NCBI GenBank assembly: GCA_913009925.1
Contig: CAJVWY010000010.1
Location: forward strand, 1 to 13,223
Source: an uncultured bacterium
Lineage (GTDB): Bacteria; Actinomycetota; Thermoleophilia; BMS3ABIN01
Direction: 5' to 3'
DNA length: 13,223 nt
This document shows positions 6,726 to 13,223 of this stretch, piece by piece. Position numbers and translations under genes: made by a program. A model generated the notes under the pieces. It saw only the letters and a program-made list of their open reading frames with translations. It was not told the DNA's origin and did not search any database. Each line of letters begins with the position of its first letter. The stretch's first letter is position 1.

Positions 6726-7454
6726 TCAGGCCAGGAAGGGGGAACCGATAAAAGCACACAGACCGTTGACGAATTTATCCCTTTCCCTGCCGCGCATCAC
6801 ATCGGAGGTCTCGTTCCTCACCGGGCTGTCGGTCACCAGCAGCGCCATGGCGGTCTTCAAGCCCATATAGTCGGCCAGGGCGAACTGGCTGGACGCTTCC
6901 AGCTCCACCGCCAGCAAGCCGTCCCGGTTCCAGGATGATATAAGCTCCTCCGTCTCCCGGAAGACGGCGCCGGTGGTAACGATAGGTCCCTGCCTGACCG
7001 GCAGCCCCCGCCGGTCGAGGAAACCGGTAAGGGCGGCGGTGAGCCCGGCGTCCGCCGGGACGGCATCACCGTACTCATAGCCGTAATGGAGCGACAGGCA
7101 GTCGCCCGCCCGGGAGGACTCGGCCACGATGATGTCCCCGCAATCGATATCCTCCTGCAAGGCGCCGCAGGTGCCCAGGCCGATGACCGTATCGACGCGG
7201 GTGAACATCAGGCTGCGCATGACGCCTTCCAGGATGACCGTCCCCGGCGGCACGCGCATATAGCCCACCAGCCGTCCGCCGATATAGCCCGTATACAGGG
7301 CGCCGAAATGCTTATGACTCCCCAGCAGGGGACTGAGGAAATCCTCTCCCAGGGCCAGCAACAGTACCCTGGGGGTGAAATCATGAGGGTCGCTGCCCTG
7401 GAAAACCCAGCGCTCAGAGGCGAAACGGATGAATTTTTCTTCCCAGCTGGTCAT
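6726..7454 (-). CDS. Nucleoside phosphorylase-family (NP-I) enzyme
   Basis: A 242-residue cytoplasmic enzyme of the PNP/uridine phosphorylase (NP-I) superfamily, which splits the N-glycosidic bond of nucleosides with phosphate or water. Visible motifs are GLGTCGALQEDIDCGDIIV (92-110), matching the family GTCGGL...GDIVI loop, and AVELEASSQFALAD (182-195), matching the VEMEA ribose-binding segment. LLVTD (205-209) follows, with an aspartate where purine-type members carry their base-contacting Asp and uridine phosphorylases differ. Purine specificity is therefore a reasonable inference, not proven. Two ATGs (7457, 7454) are adjacent; the second is better spaced from GGAG. It heads the operon leading to a glycosyltransferase and two radical SAM genes. 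It might salvage 5'-deoxyadenosine or methylthioadenosine made by those enzymes, or process a nucleoside-linked intermediate. Confidence 0.82.
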   Translation of the reverse strand: MTSWEEKFIRFASERWVFQGSDPHDFTPRVLLLALGEDFLSPLLGSHKHFGALYTGYIGGRLVGYMRVPPGTVILEGVMRSLMFTRVDTVIGLGTCGALQEDIDCGDIIVAESSRAGDCLSLHYGYEYGDAVPADAGLTAALTGFLDRRGLPVRQGPIVTTGAVFRETEELISSWNRDGLLAVELEASSQFALADYMGLKTAMALLVTDSPVRNETSDVMRGRERDKFVNGLCAFIGSPFLA

Positions 7455-7527
7455 CATGTCTCCGATTTACAATATCATTATCCTTAAACCGCCTCGATCG
7501 TGCCCCGCTGGCGCCCTCGTCACCCGT

Positions 7528-7554
7528 ATCATATCCCATCCGGGAACTTGTCAG
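7528..7554 (-). promoter_or_regulatory. Candidate sigma70-type promoter for the phosphorylase operon
   Basis: On the minus strand CTGACA (7554-7549) and TATGAT (7533-7528) each match five of six consensus bases, separated by 15 bases, which is shorter than the optimal 17. It lies about 70 bases before the phosphorylase start, within the 202-base gap between the two minus-strand operons. Confidence 0.4.
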
Positions 7555-7632
7555 CGCCGGTCATTTCCGTTCGGCTTCCACTTCTGGACTTCCGTGTTCC
7601 CTGCGCTGTTATCCCCAGTTATATGAACAGCT

Positions 7633-7650
7633 CCGCCGGTCGAACGGCGG
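7633..7650 (-). terminator. GC-rich hairpin just after the PEP-synthase-like gene
   Basis: CCGCCG (7633-7638) and CGGCGG (7645-7650) form a perfect six-base stem with a six-base loop, beginning 10 bases past the stop of the 849-residue gene. No clean U-run follows on the minus strand, so it may be a weak or factor-assisted terminator or a 3' stabilizing hairpin separating the signalling operon from the biosynthetic one. Confidence 0.35.
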
Positions 7651-7659
7651 GCATTACCG

Positions 7660-10209
7660 CTACATGGTGTAATCGCCGTTGATGAATCGCCGCGCATATT
7701 CATCAGCGACCGCTTCGCTGGTGAGAGGCGCATCCAGCTGACGGGTATATGCCATGAGTCTGCCGACCTGGTCCAGGATGCGCAGGGCTTCCGCCTCGCT
7801 TACGTTGGTGACTACGCCCGTGATCAGGTCCCCGTTTATCTCGGTTACAAAACCGAAATGCCGCAGTATGATTTCCAGCATATGGACCCGCCGCACCCGT
7901 TTGGTGACGGCCGCAGCCCCGCCCAGGAAGCGGAAATAGATGTGATTATTGAGGGGGTTGGTATCGACAAACGCATCGACAATTGTGAAATGGTAGCCGA
8001 AGCGAACGGCCAGGTTCAGGTAGCGCCGTGATATGACGGCAAGGTTTACTTGGACGCTCCCCATGATGTCTCCGGTACGCATGCTGGCGGTCATCAGGTC
8101 CGACAGGCTGACATTGCCCACGTTCTGACGCCACGCACCCGGGTAGGCCATCCCTGCGATAACGGCACGCAGCGGCGCTGATTTCACCTGCCCCATGGAG
8201 ACCATCTTGTCCGTACCAGGTTTCAACCCGCCGCCGATGTCAATGACATGGATGTCTTCCAGCAGGGGGATATCCAGCCGCTTGAGCGAAGCCTGCCGGC
8301 CGGCGAACCGCGAGGAGTCGATCAGCTTCTGCATCGATTTTTCGTGTATGAACCTGAGAATATCGTGGATGGTGCGGCAACGCTCCGGCACGAACTCATC
8401 GGTAAAGGGGTTTACCAGGTTCAGGGGCGTGATGAACTTCATGATGTACTTTTTCCGGCGGAACTCGAACAGCTCTTCCAGTTTTATAAAACTGTCATGA
8501 TGCCGGCCGATGATCTCCTTGTCCATCCCCTGGTACACGACCATGCCGCCGTCCTCGTCGGCCTTCAGCGTGATATCCTCGCCATGCTTTATCACGTCGG
8601 TGGCGTTGCCGGTATTGACCACGGTGGGGACCCTGAATTCACGGCTGACTGAAGCCATATGGCTGGTGGCGTTACCCGAATCGGTGATGATGGCCGTGGC
8701 ATAGGGCATAACGCGGACGAACTGGGGCGAATCGTTGCGCGCGACCAGTATGGCCCCCCAGGGAAAATCGGCAAGGGCCGCCGATTCGTCGACTATGAAC
8801 GCCCTGCCGCCCACAGCTCCCGGATAAACCACTATGCCCTGGTCGAGCATAAGCACGGGGTGTTCTCCGGGGGGTTGTGCATCTACTGTCTCCGTGGTGT
8901 CCTCGCCGGCGGGTTCCTGTATCCTGAGGTGCCGTGATTGCAGAATGACCACCCGCCCGCTCCGGTCCAACGCCCATTCGATATCCTGGGGTTTATGGTA
9001 AAAGTTCTCGATCTTCAGCGCCTGCCGTGACAGTTCGGCCAGCTGTTCCGCGTTGAGCGAGGGCAGGCGCTGCCGGTCGGCGGGCACCTCACGCTTCTCC
9101 AGCCCACCCGCCGCAGCCATGACCATCATGGTGTCCTTCTTTCCCAACCTGACCTCTTCCGTCTCGAAAGGAGGCTTCTTTCTAATTATGAATGTATCCG
9201 CTTCGGTAAGATTGTCCACTACGGAGGTTCCCAGCCCCCAGGCGGAGTTGATCAGCATCGACTGCTGGTTTTTATCCATGGGGTTGACTGTATAGACCAC
9301 ACCACTGGCGACGGCGTCCACCATGACTATGACTCCCACAGCCATCCTCATGCCGGCGGGACTGTAGTTGAGGTTCAACTGATAAGCGATCGCCTCTTCG
9401 GAAAACAGGCTGGCGATGACCCGGCGGTAAGCGTCCAGGACGGAATCCACATCAGGGAATACGTTCAGCACGGTCTCGAACTGGCCGGCGAAAGAGAAGA
9501 CTTCGTCTTCCTCTTCGCCGCTGCTGCGCACCGCCAGGTGGCAAGCGCCCTCACATTCCTCCCGCAGCCTCCCCAGCGCCTCCCCCACTTCACTCTTCAG
9601 AGAAGATCCGAAACCGCCCTCCATTATGCGGTTGCGCACCTCGGCGAGCATGCCGGGATCGTACTCATGATCTTCCAGCCCGGTGATGCTTTCGTCCAGA
9701 TGGTTATACCTGATGAAGTCATCGTAAGCATGAACGGTGAGGACAAACCCCTCGGGAACCGCCAGCCCCAGGGCGTTCTTCACCTGGGAGAGGTGGTAAT
9801 TCTTGCCGCCCACCTCTTTCGCCGATTCCGGAAGGATATTATCGAAGGATATCAGCCGCCGCCGGGCCGTCTTTGTCTGCGGGTTGAGCAGCTCCCGGAT
9901 GTGGGAGTCTATGTTATTGAAAACCGGTTCAAGCTGCGGGTACTGACCTTCTGTGAGCCGGTTGAAATCCGCCAGGCAATCACGCATTGCCGTAGCCAGT
10001 TCACTGTAAGCCTCCCGGATATAGGCGATGTCGAACAGGTACCCCCCGCTCATTTTTTCGCTCATATCATTTATGATCTTCAGAGCGTGGTTGTTATCAT
10101 CGAGGATCTTCTTGTAGCCCTGGAATACGGACCGGATATTGACATGCCTGTCTTGCAACTGGTTTCCGTATCGCCCCAGCAGGGACCGCATTTTCTTCAG
10201 TATGGTCAT
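7660..10209 (-). CDS. PEP synthase/PPDK-like phosphotransferase with atypical C-terminal domain
   Basis: An 849-residue cytoplasmic protein. Residues 1-115 form a largely helical N-terminal region. Residues about 120-430 are a PPDK-type ATP-grasp domain: GGKNYHLSQV (134-143) with Lys136, AVRSSGEEED (226-235) with Arg228, SFAGQFET (239-246), DIEWALD (409-415) and ILQSRHL (422-428). Residues about 450-560 are the swivelling phosphohistidine domain, with ATSHMASVSREFRVPTVV (514-531) giving catalytic His517. The ATP-to-histidine half therefore looks active. The last 260 residues show none of the PEP/pyruvate barrel motifs I would expect and include VIDIGGGLKPG (655-665) and a cluster of RRVRR-type basic residues (768-774). 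The acceptor is therefore probably not pyruvate. Rifampin phosphotransferase and glucan water dikinases show that these modules can serve other acceptors. Its ATG overlaps the response regulator stop by one base (TAATG), with no separate ribosome site. It is the last gene of the signalling operon. Confidence 0.85.
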   Translation of the reverse strand: MTILKKMRSLLGRYGNQLQDRHVNIRSVFQGYKKILDDNNHALKIINDMSEKMSGGYLFDIAYIREAYSELATAMRDCLADFNRLTEGQYPQLEPVFNNIDSHIRELLNPQTKTARRRLISFDNILPESAKEVGGKNYHLSQVKNALGLAVPEGFVLTVHAYDDFIRYNHLDESITGLEDHEYDPGMLAEVRNRIMEGGFGSSLKSEVGEALGRLREECEGACHLAVRSSGEEEDEVFSFAGQFETVLNVFPDVDSVLDAYRRVIASLFSEEAIAYQLNLNYSPAGMRMAVGVIVMVDAVASGVVYTVNPMDKNQQSMLINSAWGLGTSVVDNLTEADTFIIRKKPPFETEEVRLGKKDTMMVMAAAGGLEKREVPADRQRLPSLNAEQLAELSRQALKIENFYHKPQDIEWALDRSGRVVILQSRHLRIQEPAGEDTTETVDAQPPGEHPVLMLDQGIVVYPGAVGGRAFIVDESAALADFPWGAILVARNDSPQFVRVMPYATAIITDSGNATSHMASVSREFRVPTVVNTGNATDVIKHGEDITLKADEDGGMVVYQGMDKEIIGRHHDSFIKLEELFEFRRKKYIMKFITPLNLVNPFTDEFVPERCRTIHDILRFIHEKSMQKLIDSSRFAGRQASLKRLDIPLLEDIHVIDIGGGLKPGTDKMVSMGQVKSAPLRAVIAGMAYPGAWRQNVGNVSLSDLMTASMRTGDIMGSVQVNLAVISRRYLNLAVRFGYHFTIVDAFVDTNPLNNHIYFRFLGGAAAVTKRVRRVHMLEIILRHFGFVTEINGDLITGVVTNVSEAEALRILDQVGRLMAYTRQLDAPLTSEAVADEYARRFINGDYTM

Positions 10210-10589
10210 TACGGTTTAGTTTGATCATCCGGGATCAAAGCTTTCCGGATCGACTCCTTCAGTTCCTTGATCCTGACCGGTTTGGGAAAGAAGTCGAATA
10301 CATCCTCCTTGATGGCCTCGATGGCCACATCCAGATTGGCGAAAGCGGTTATCATGATGACCTTGGTGCTTGGATGCAGCTTCTTCACTTTCCTTAGAAC
10401 CTCGAGACCATCGATATTCTTCATCTTAAGGTCGGTTACCACCACATCAAAGGGCTCTTCCTCCAGTTTCTTCAGGGCCGGGGCGGCGTTGAGGAAAGTC
10501 TCCACCTCGTAACCCTCTTCTTCCAGTGATATCTTGGCCATGTCTCCAACGATTTTCTCATCATCTATGATCATTATCCTGTGACTCAT
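10209..10589 (-). CDS. Stand-alone receiver-domain response regulator
   Basis: A 126-residue CheY-type receiver with no output domain. All key residues are present: acidic pair D9-D10 (IIDDE), phosphoacceptor D53 (VVTDLKM), T81 (MITAFA) and K103 followed by Pro (FPKPV). It should accept phosphate from the histidine kinase encoded just upstream. With no DNA-binding or enzymatic domain it must act by protein contact, and the gene that follows with a one-base overlap is the natural candidate partner. The ATG overlaps the kinase stop by 4 bases (ATGA) and is preceded by a good ribosome site, AAGGAAGGG. The segment VFDFFPKPVRIKEL resembles receivers of NtrC-type regulators that have lost their effector half; this is a resemblance only. 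Confidence 0.95.
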   Translation of the reverse strand: MSHRIMIIDDEKIVGDMAKISLEEEGYEVETFLNAAPALKKLEEEPFDVVVTDLKMKNIDGLEVLRKVKKLHPSTKVIMITAFANLDVAIEAIKEDVFDFFPKPVRIKELKESIRKALIPDDQTKP

Positions 10590-11995
10590 ACCCTTCCTTT
10601 CTCCTCGTCGTTGACAGGTAGCTGAATCGTGAATGTAGTACCCAACCCCATGCGGCTGTCGACCTTGATATTACCGCCATGGGATTTGATAATACTGTAG
10701 CTTACCGACAGGCCCAAGCCGGTACCCCCCTCCTCCTTGGTGCTGAAGAACGGGTCGAAGATATGGGGGATATATTCGGAAGGTATGCCCTTGCCGGTGT
10801 CAGTAATCCTTATCTCCACCATGCCGTTTTCCGAATCAAGGCTGGTTCTTACCGTAAGCCGGCCCTCCGGCCGCATGGCCTGGGCGGCGTTGATAAAAAG
10901 ATTGACCAGAACCTGCTGCATCTGGTTTTCATCCAGCAACAGCTGCGGTAATCCTTCGGCCAGCTCTACGCGGCTTTTGATATTGGCCACGTTCAGGCTG
11001 TTCTGCACCAGCAGCAGCGCTTTTCTCAACAGCTCATTGATGTCCACCTTGCTGAGCCTGGGCTCCCTGGGTTTGGCGAAATCCAGAAGGTTATCGACTA
11101 TCTGTTTGATCCGCTCCGACTCCTGGTCCACTTTCTTCATGAACTCCAGCCTTTGGGTGGGAGTCAACTTGTCGTACATCTCTTCATATGTCTGGGCGAT
11201 CATGGAGATGTTGTTGACCGGGTTGTTGAGTTCATGCGCCACGCCGGCCACCAGTACGCCCATGGAGGCCAGCTTCTTGGACTGGATCAGTTCTTCCTCC
11301 CGCTGCTCCAGCTCCTCCGACATGGTGTTGATCGCCTCGATGACAACCCCGAACTCATCCCGGCGTATGGGCGACTCGATCTTGCTGTAATCACCGGCGG
11401 CGATCGATCTGGCCTGTAGCTCTATATACTTTATGGGCTTCAGAACCATCCGGGAAACGACCCGGCTGACGATCAGCGCCGTCACTATCACGGCGAAGAA
11501 GGATGAGAACAGCAGCAGCTTGGACCGGTAGATGATATTGCTGATATGCTCACGCTCCAGTTTGGTGATGCGAGAGGAGGTATCTTCCAGATCATGTCCT
11601 TTCGTCCTGATGTTATCCGCTATCTCCCCGTTCCAGGAACCATTATCGATCGCCTCCGTTACCGCCACGTTGTAATTGTAAAGTCCCCTTTTCAGTTCGT
11701 TGTAACTGGACTCACCGATAACGGGGATAATGTCATCCTTCACCGAGTCCAGTACATCGTTAGCCTTGGAGATGTTGGTCTTGATCTCATAGAGGGCGGT
11801 AATGTTATTAAACAGGAAATAGTTCTTTTCCGAGAGCCTCATCTCCAGGAAGGAAGTGTTGAGATCGTCAGCAATCTCCAAAAACCTTTGCTTGGAGCTG
11901 ACGCTGTTCAATGACTGGATGGCGGAACCACCGATGATCACGATGAGCACCAGGTAGATCGCGTTCAGGAGAATGATTTTTCGTTCAATCTTCAT
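10586..11995 (-). CDS. Membrane sensor histidine kinase with HAMP domain
   Basis: A 469-residue inner-membrane kinase. TM1 spans about 8-25. An extracytoplasmic sensor region of about 130 residues (30-157) looks helical, like a four-helix-bundle type. TM2 spans about 159-178, followed by a HAMP linker (about 180-234) and a short coiled segment rich in Glu. The dimerization domain carries the H-box VAHELNNPVNNI with His254. The ATPase domain shows the N-box NLFINAAQAM (365-374), G1 DTGKGIP (399-405), F-box FDPFFSTKEEGG (413-424) and G2 GTGLGLS (424-430). All catalytic parts are present, so it should autophosphorylate and signal to the receiver encoded next, whose start overlaps its stop by 4 bases. 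No clear ribosome site precedes ATG 11995, which lies 3 bases after the upstream stop. The stimulus is unknown. Confidence 0.95.
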   Translation of the reverse strand: MKIERKIILLNAIYLVLIVIIGGSAIQSLNSVSSKQRFLEIADDLNTSFLEMRLSEKNYFLFNNITALYEIKTNISKANDVLDSVKDDIIPVIGESSYNELKRGLYNYNVAVTEAIDNGSWNGEIADNIRTKGHDLEDTSSRITKLEREHISNIIYRSKLLLFSSFFAVIVTALIVSRVVSRMVLKPIKYIELQARSIAAGDYSKIESPIRRDEFGVVIEAINTMSEELEQREEELIQSKKLASMGVLVAGVAHELNNPVNNISMIAQTYEEMYDKLTPTQRLEFMKKVDQESERIKQIVDNLLDFAKPREPRLSKVDINELLRKALLLVQNSLNVANIKSRVELAEGLPQLLLDENQMQQVLVNLFINAAQAMRPEGRLTVRTSLDSENGMVEIRITDTGKGIPSEYIPHIFDPFFSTKEEGGTGLGLSVSYSIIKSHGGNIKVDSRMGLGTTFTIQLPVNDEEKGRV

Positions 11996-11998
11996 TGT

Positions 11999-13069
11999 TT
12001 ATCGCACCGGTTCGGACAGCAGCCGTTCCAGCTTCGGCTCTTCCTTGCGGGTCGGCAGGTACCATTGTAGCCCGTCAATAATCATCGCCCCGCCTGCCAG
12101 TATCAGTATCAGGCCCCACATTGACACCATGTTCAACTGGAAATAATGGACCAGGCCGAAGCCTATACTTAAAAAGACGATCCCCGTCCTGATGAAGGCC
12201 AGGCCGGTCCGCGCCCGGGCATAGAGTGTCCTGTAGCAGGCGGCCAATGTTCGTTGGGCGGCCAGTATATCGCGTTCACGGGCCAGATGCGTCCGTTCAC
12301 GGCTTTCCGGTTCCGTCCGCAGCAGGGAACAATAGTTAGGCAGAAAATCGGTCAGACGCGAGAGCATGGTTGCCTTTGTTTTGGGCCTGGGCGCGTAATC
12401 AAGCTGATAGTCTTCAACGAAGCGTAGCGCCGCTCCCGTCACTTCCACCAGTGTCTGCGGGCCCGGGGACCTCATCATCAAGCGGCGCAGCTTCAGGTAA
12501 AACAATAGCCCCACGCTGGTTATGGCTATTCCCGAAACCAGCAGAACCCAGTAAATAAGCTGGGTGAAGACGAAGTTCCACCCCACGACGGCGGAAGCGC
12601 TGGCCAGGGTGACGAAACCCAGTCCCCACCTAAGGAGCGACAGCGACACCCTAACCTTGGCGAGATCAGTGCGATAGCAGGCCATCCTGGTCCTCCAGGT
12701 AGCCATGATGTTGCGCCAGAATGCCAGCCCGGTGCGTTCGGTGCCGATGATCTCACCCGGCGGCGCATTCAGATAGTCATCGATCATCCACCTGATATCC
12801 GATTCCAGGGCGACGCGCAGTTCGTAAGGAGCGCCCCGGGCCACCTTCCTGACCACTTCCATGTCCACCCCTTCGGGGTCGGCAACCGCGACCACTATCC
12901 GGTCACCATCCTTGATAACCGGGAATACCAGTTCCCTCGCCAGCTGGTCGGGGTCCTGGCCCTCCAGCAGTTCCGGCGGCACCGGCAGCCGTTCATCGTA
13001 CTGGATGGACTGGATCCCGTATCTTTGCGAGAGCTCCTTCAGGGTTTCCTCGCGGTCAAAGGTCATCAT
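11999..13069 (-). CDS. GspE/MshE N-terminal-like domain fused to two DUF202 membrane units
   Basis: A 356-residue protein. Residues about 8-100 resemble the N-terminal domain of type II secretion / type IV pilus ATPases (T2SSE_N, MshEN): LSQRYGIQSI, then LARELVFPVIKDGDRIVVAVADP (43-65) and a terminal WMIDDYL. In MshE-type ATPases this domain can bind cyclic di-GMP, but here the first part is short and no ATPase follows. Two DUF202-like units come next, each with repeated R-T/A pattern then two helices: TGLAFWRNIMATWRTRMACYRT with helices about 143-163 and 169-192, and LAAQRTLAACYRT...RTGLAFIRTG with helices about 293-312 and 315-337. The open frame runs upstream to 13180, but that part overlaps another gene in a different frame. 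ATG 13069 gives the domain start and has AAGGTGG nine bases upstream. A second ATG at 13066 is equivalent. It lies 3 bases from the kinase gene; role unknown, possibly a membrane regulator. Confidence 0.75.
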   Translation of the reverse strand: MMTFDREETLKELSQRYGIQSIQYDERLPVPPELLEGQDPDQLARELVFPVIKDGDRIVVAVADPEGVDMEVVRKVARGAPYELRVALESDIRWMIDDYLNAPPGEIIGTERTGLAFWRNIMATWRTRMACYRTDLAKVRVSLSLLRWGLGFVTLASASAVVGWNFVFTQLIYWVLLVSGIAITSVGLLFYLKLRRLMMRSPGPQTLVEVTGAALRFVEDYQLDYAPRPKTKATMLSRLTDFLPNYCSLLRTEPESRERTHLARERDILAAQRTLAACYRTLYARARTGLAFIRTGIVFLSIGFGLVHYFQLNMVSMWGLILILAGGAMIIDGLQWYLPTRKEEPKLERLLSEPVR

Positions 13070-13223
13070 GGCTGAACACCACCTTACTCCAGCGACTTGC
13101 GGGTACGCCATAATTGGGCATACTGATCTCAAGGTCACCGTAGCAATAGGGGAACTGCTTCCTGACCTTCTCGGAGACAAGGAACCAGCGCAATCCGTCC
13201 AGGATGAGCATTATCCCCACCAT
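13056..13223 (-). CDS. C-terminal end of a DUF202-like membrane protein, cut by the right edge
   Basis: A minus-strand frame of 55 codons runs in from the window edge and ends at TGA 13058-13056, overlapping the next gene by 14 bases. Its beginning, GIMLILDGLRWFLVSEK, closely parallels the last helix and tail of the downstream protein (AMIIDGLQWYLPTRKEE), so it is very likely a paralogous DUF202-type protein whose N-terminal part lies outside the window. A hydrophilic tail of about 40 residues follows. The codon at the edge happens to be ATG but is probably internal. Confidence 0.6.
   Translation of the reverse strand: MVGIMLILDGLRWFLVSEKVRKQFPYCYGDLEISMPNYGVPASRWSKVVFSHDDL

Noticed and set aside
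6726..7454. Assignment of the nucleoside phosphorylase as HpnG and the locus as hopanoid synthesis
   Set aside because: No squalene-hopene cyclase or other hopanoid gene is present, and the protein reads as a general purine/uridine phosphorylase relative; kept only as an alternative.
7660..10209. Calling the 849-residue protein phosphoenolpyruvate synthase (ppsA)
   Set aside because: The ATP and histidine domains match, but the C-terminal PEP/pyruvate barrel is not recognisable, so the reaction name would be unjustified.
9538..10224. 228-codon plus-strand open frame
   Set aside because: Antisense to the N-terminal part of the PEP-synthase-like gene, whose motifs are unmistakable; no domain in the plus-strand frame.
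13070..13180. N-terminal extension of the MshEN/DUF202 protein
   Set aside because: The 37 extra residues overlap a different frame encoding the tail of a DUF202-like protein, which is the better-supported reading.
1..13223. tRNA, rRNA, CRISPR array or insertion sequence
   Set aside because: Gaps between genes are at most about 200 bases and contain no cloverleaf, regular spaced repeats, transposase or terminal inverted repeats that I could see.

Overview
The window is a gene-dense stretch of a bacterial chromosome of moderately high GC. It contains 12 complete or edge-truncated protein genes that I can support, most of them on the minus strand, and no RNA genes, CRISPR arrays or insertion sequences that I can see. 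The presence of three B12-dependent-type radical SAM enzymes suggests an anaerobic or microaerophilic organism. Taxonomy cannot be settled from the sequence alone. An anaerobic lineage such as Dehalococcoidia/Chloroflexota or Desulfobacterota would fit the gene content, but this is a guess. TTG, GTG and ATG starts all appear, and many genes overlap by 1 to 14 bases.

Right half (7660-13223, minus strand): a tightly coupled signalling operon, read right to left. It begins with the C-terminal tail of a DUF202-like membrane protein cut by the window edge. Next come a protein joining a GspE/MshE-type N-terminal domain to two DUF202 membrane units, a membrane histidine kinase with HAMP domain, a stand-alone receiver-domain response regulator, and an 849-residue relative of PEP synthase / pyruvate phosphate dikinase. 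The last protein keeps the ATP-grasp and phosphohistidine swivel domains, but its C-terminal 260 residues do not look like the PEP/pyruvate barrel. The junctions (14-base overlap, 3-base gap, 4-base overlap, 1-base overlap) argue for a single functional unit. I regard this as the best candidate for an undescribed system: a two-component phosphorelay tied to a phosphohistidine-type phosphotransferase.

Middle (3105-7457, minus strand): after a roughly 200-base spacer with a plausible promoter comes a second operon. It encodes a nucleoside phosphorylase-family enzyme, a dolichol-phosphate-mannose-synthase-like family 2 glycosyltransferase, and two B12-binding radical SAM proteins.

Left part (1-3080): two small DMT/SMR-type membrane proteins run on the plus strand, separated by one base. 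Divergent from them is a second minus-strand unit with a third B12-binding radical SAM protein, another family 2 glycosyltransferase (4-base overlap) and the first 17 codons of a further gene at the left edge. Polyprenyl-phosphate glycosyltransferases, a paired SMR-type flippase and radical SAM enzymes together suggest synthesis or modification of a membrane lipid or lipid-linked glycan. The actual substrate and product cannot be read from the sequence.
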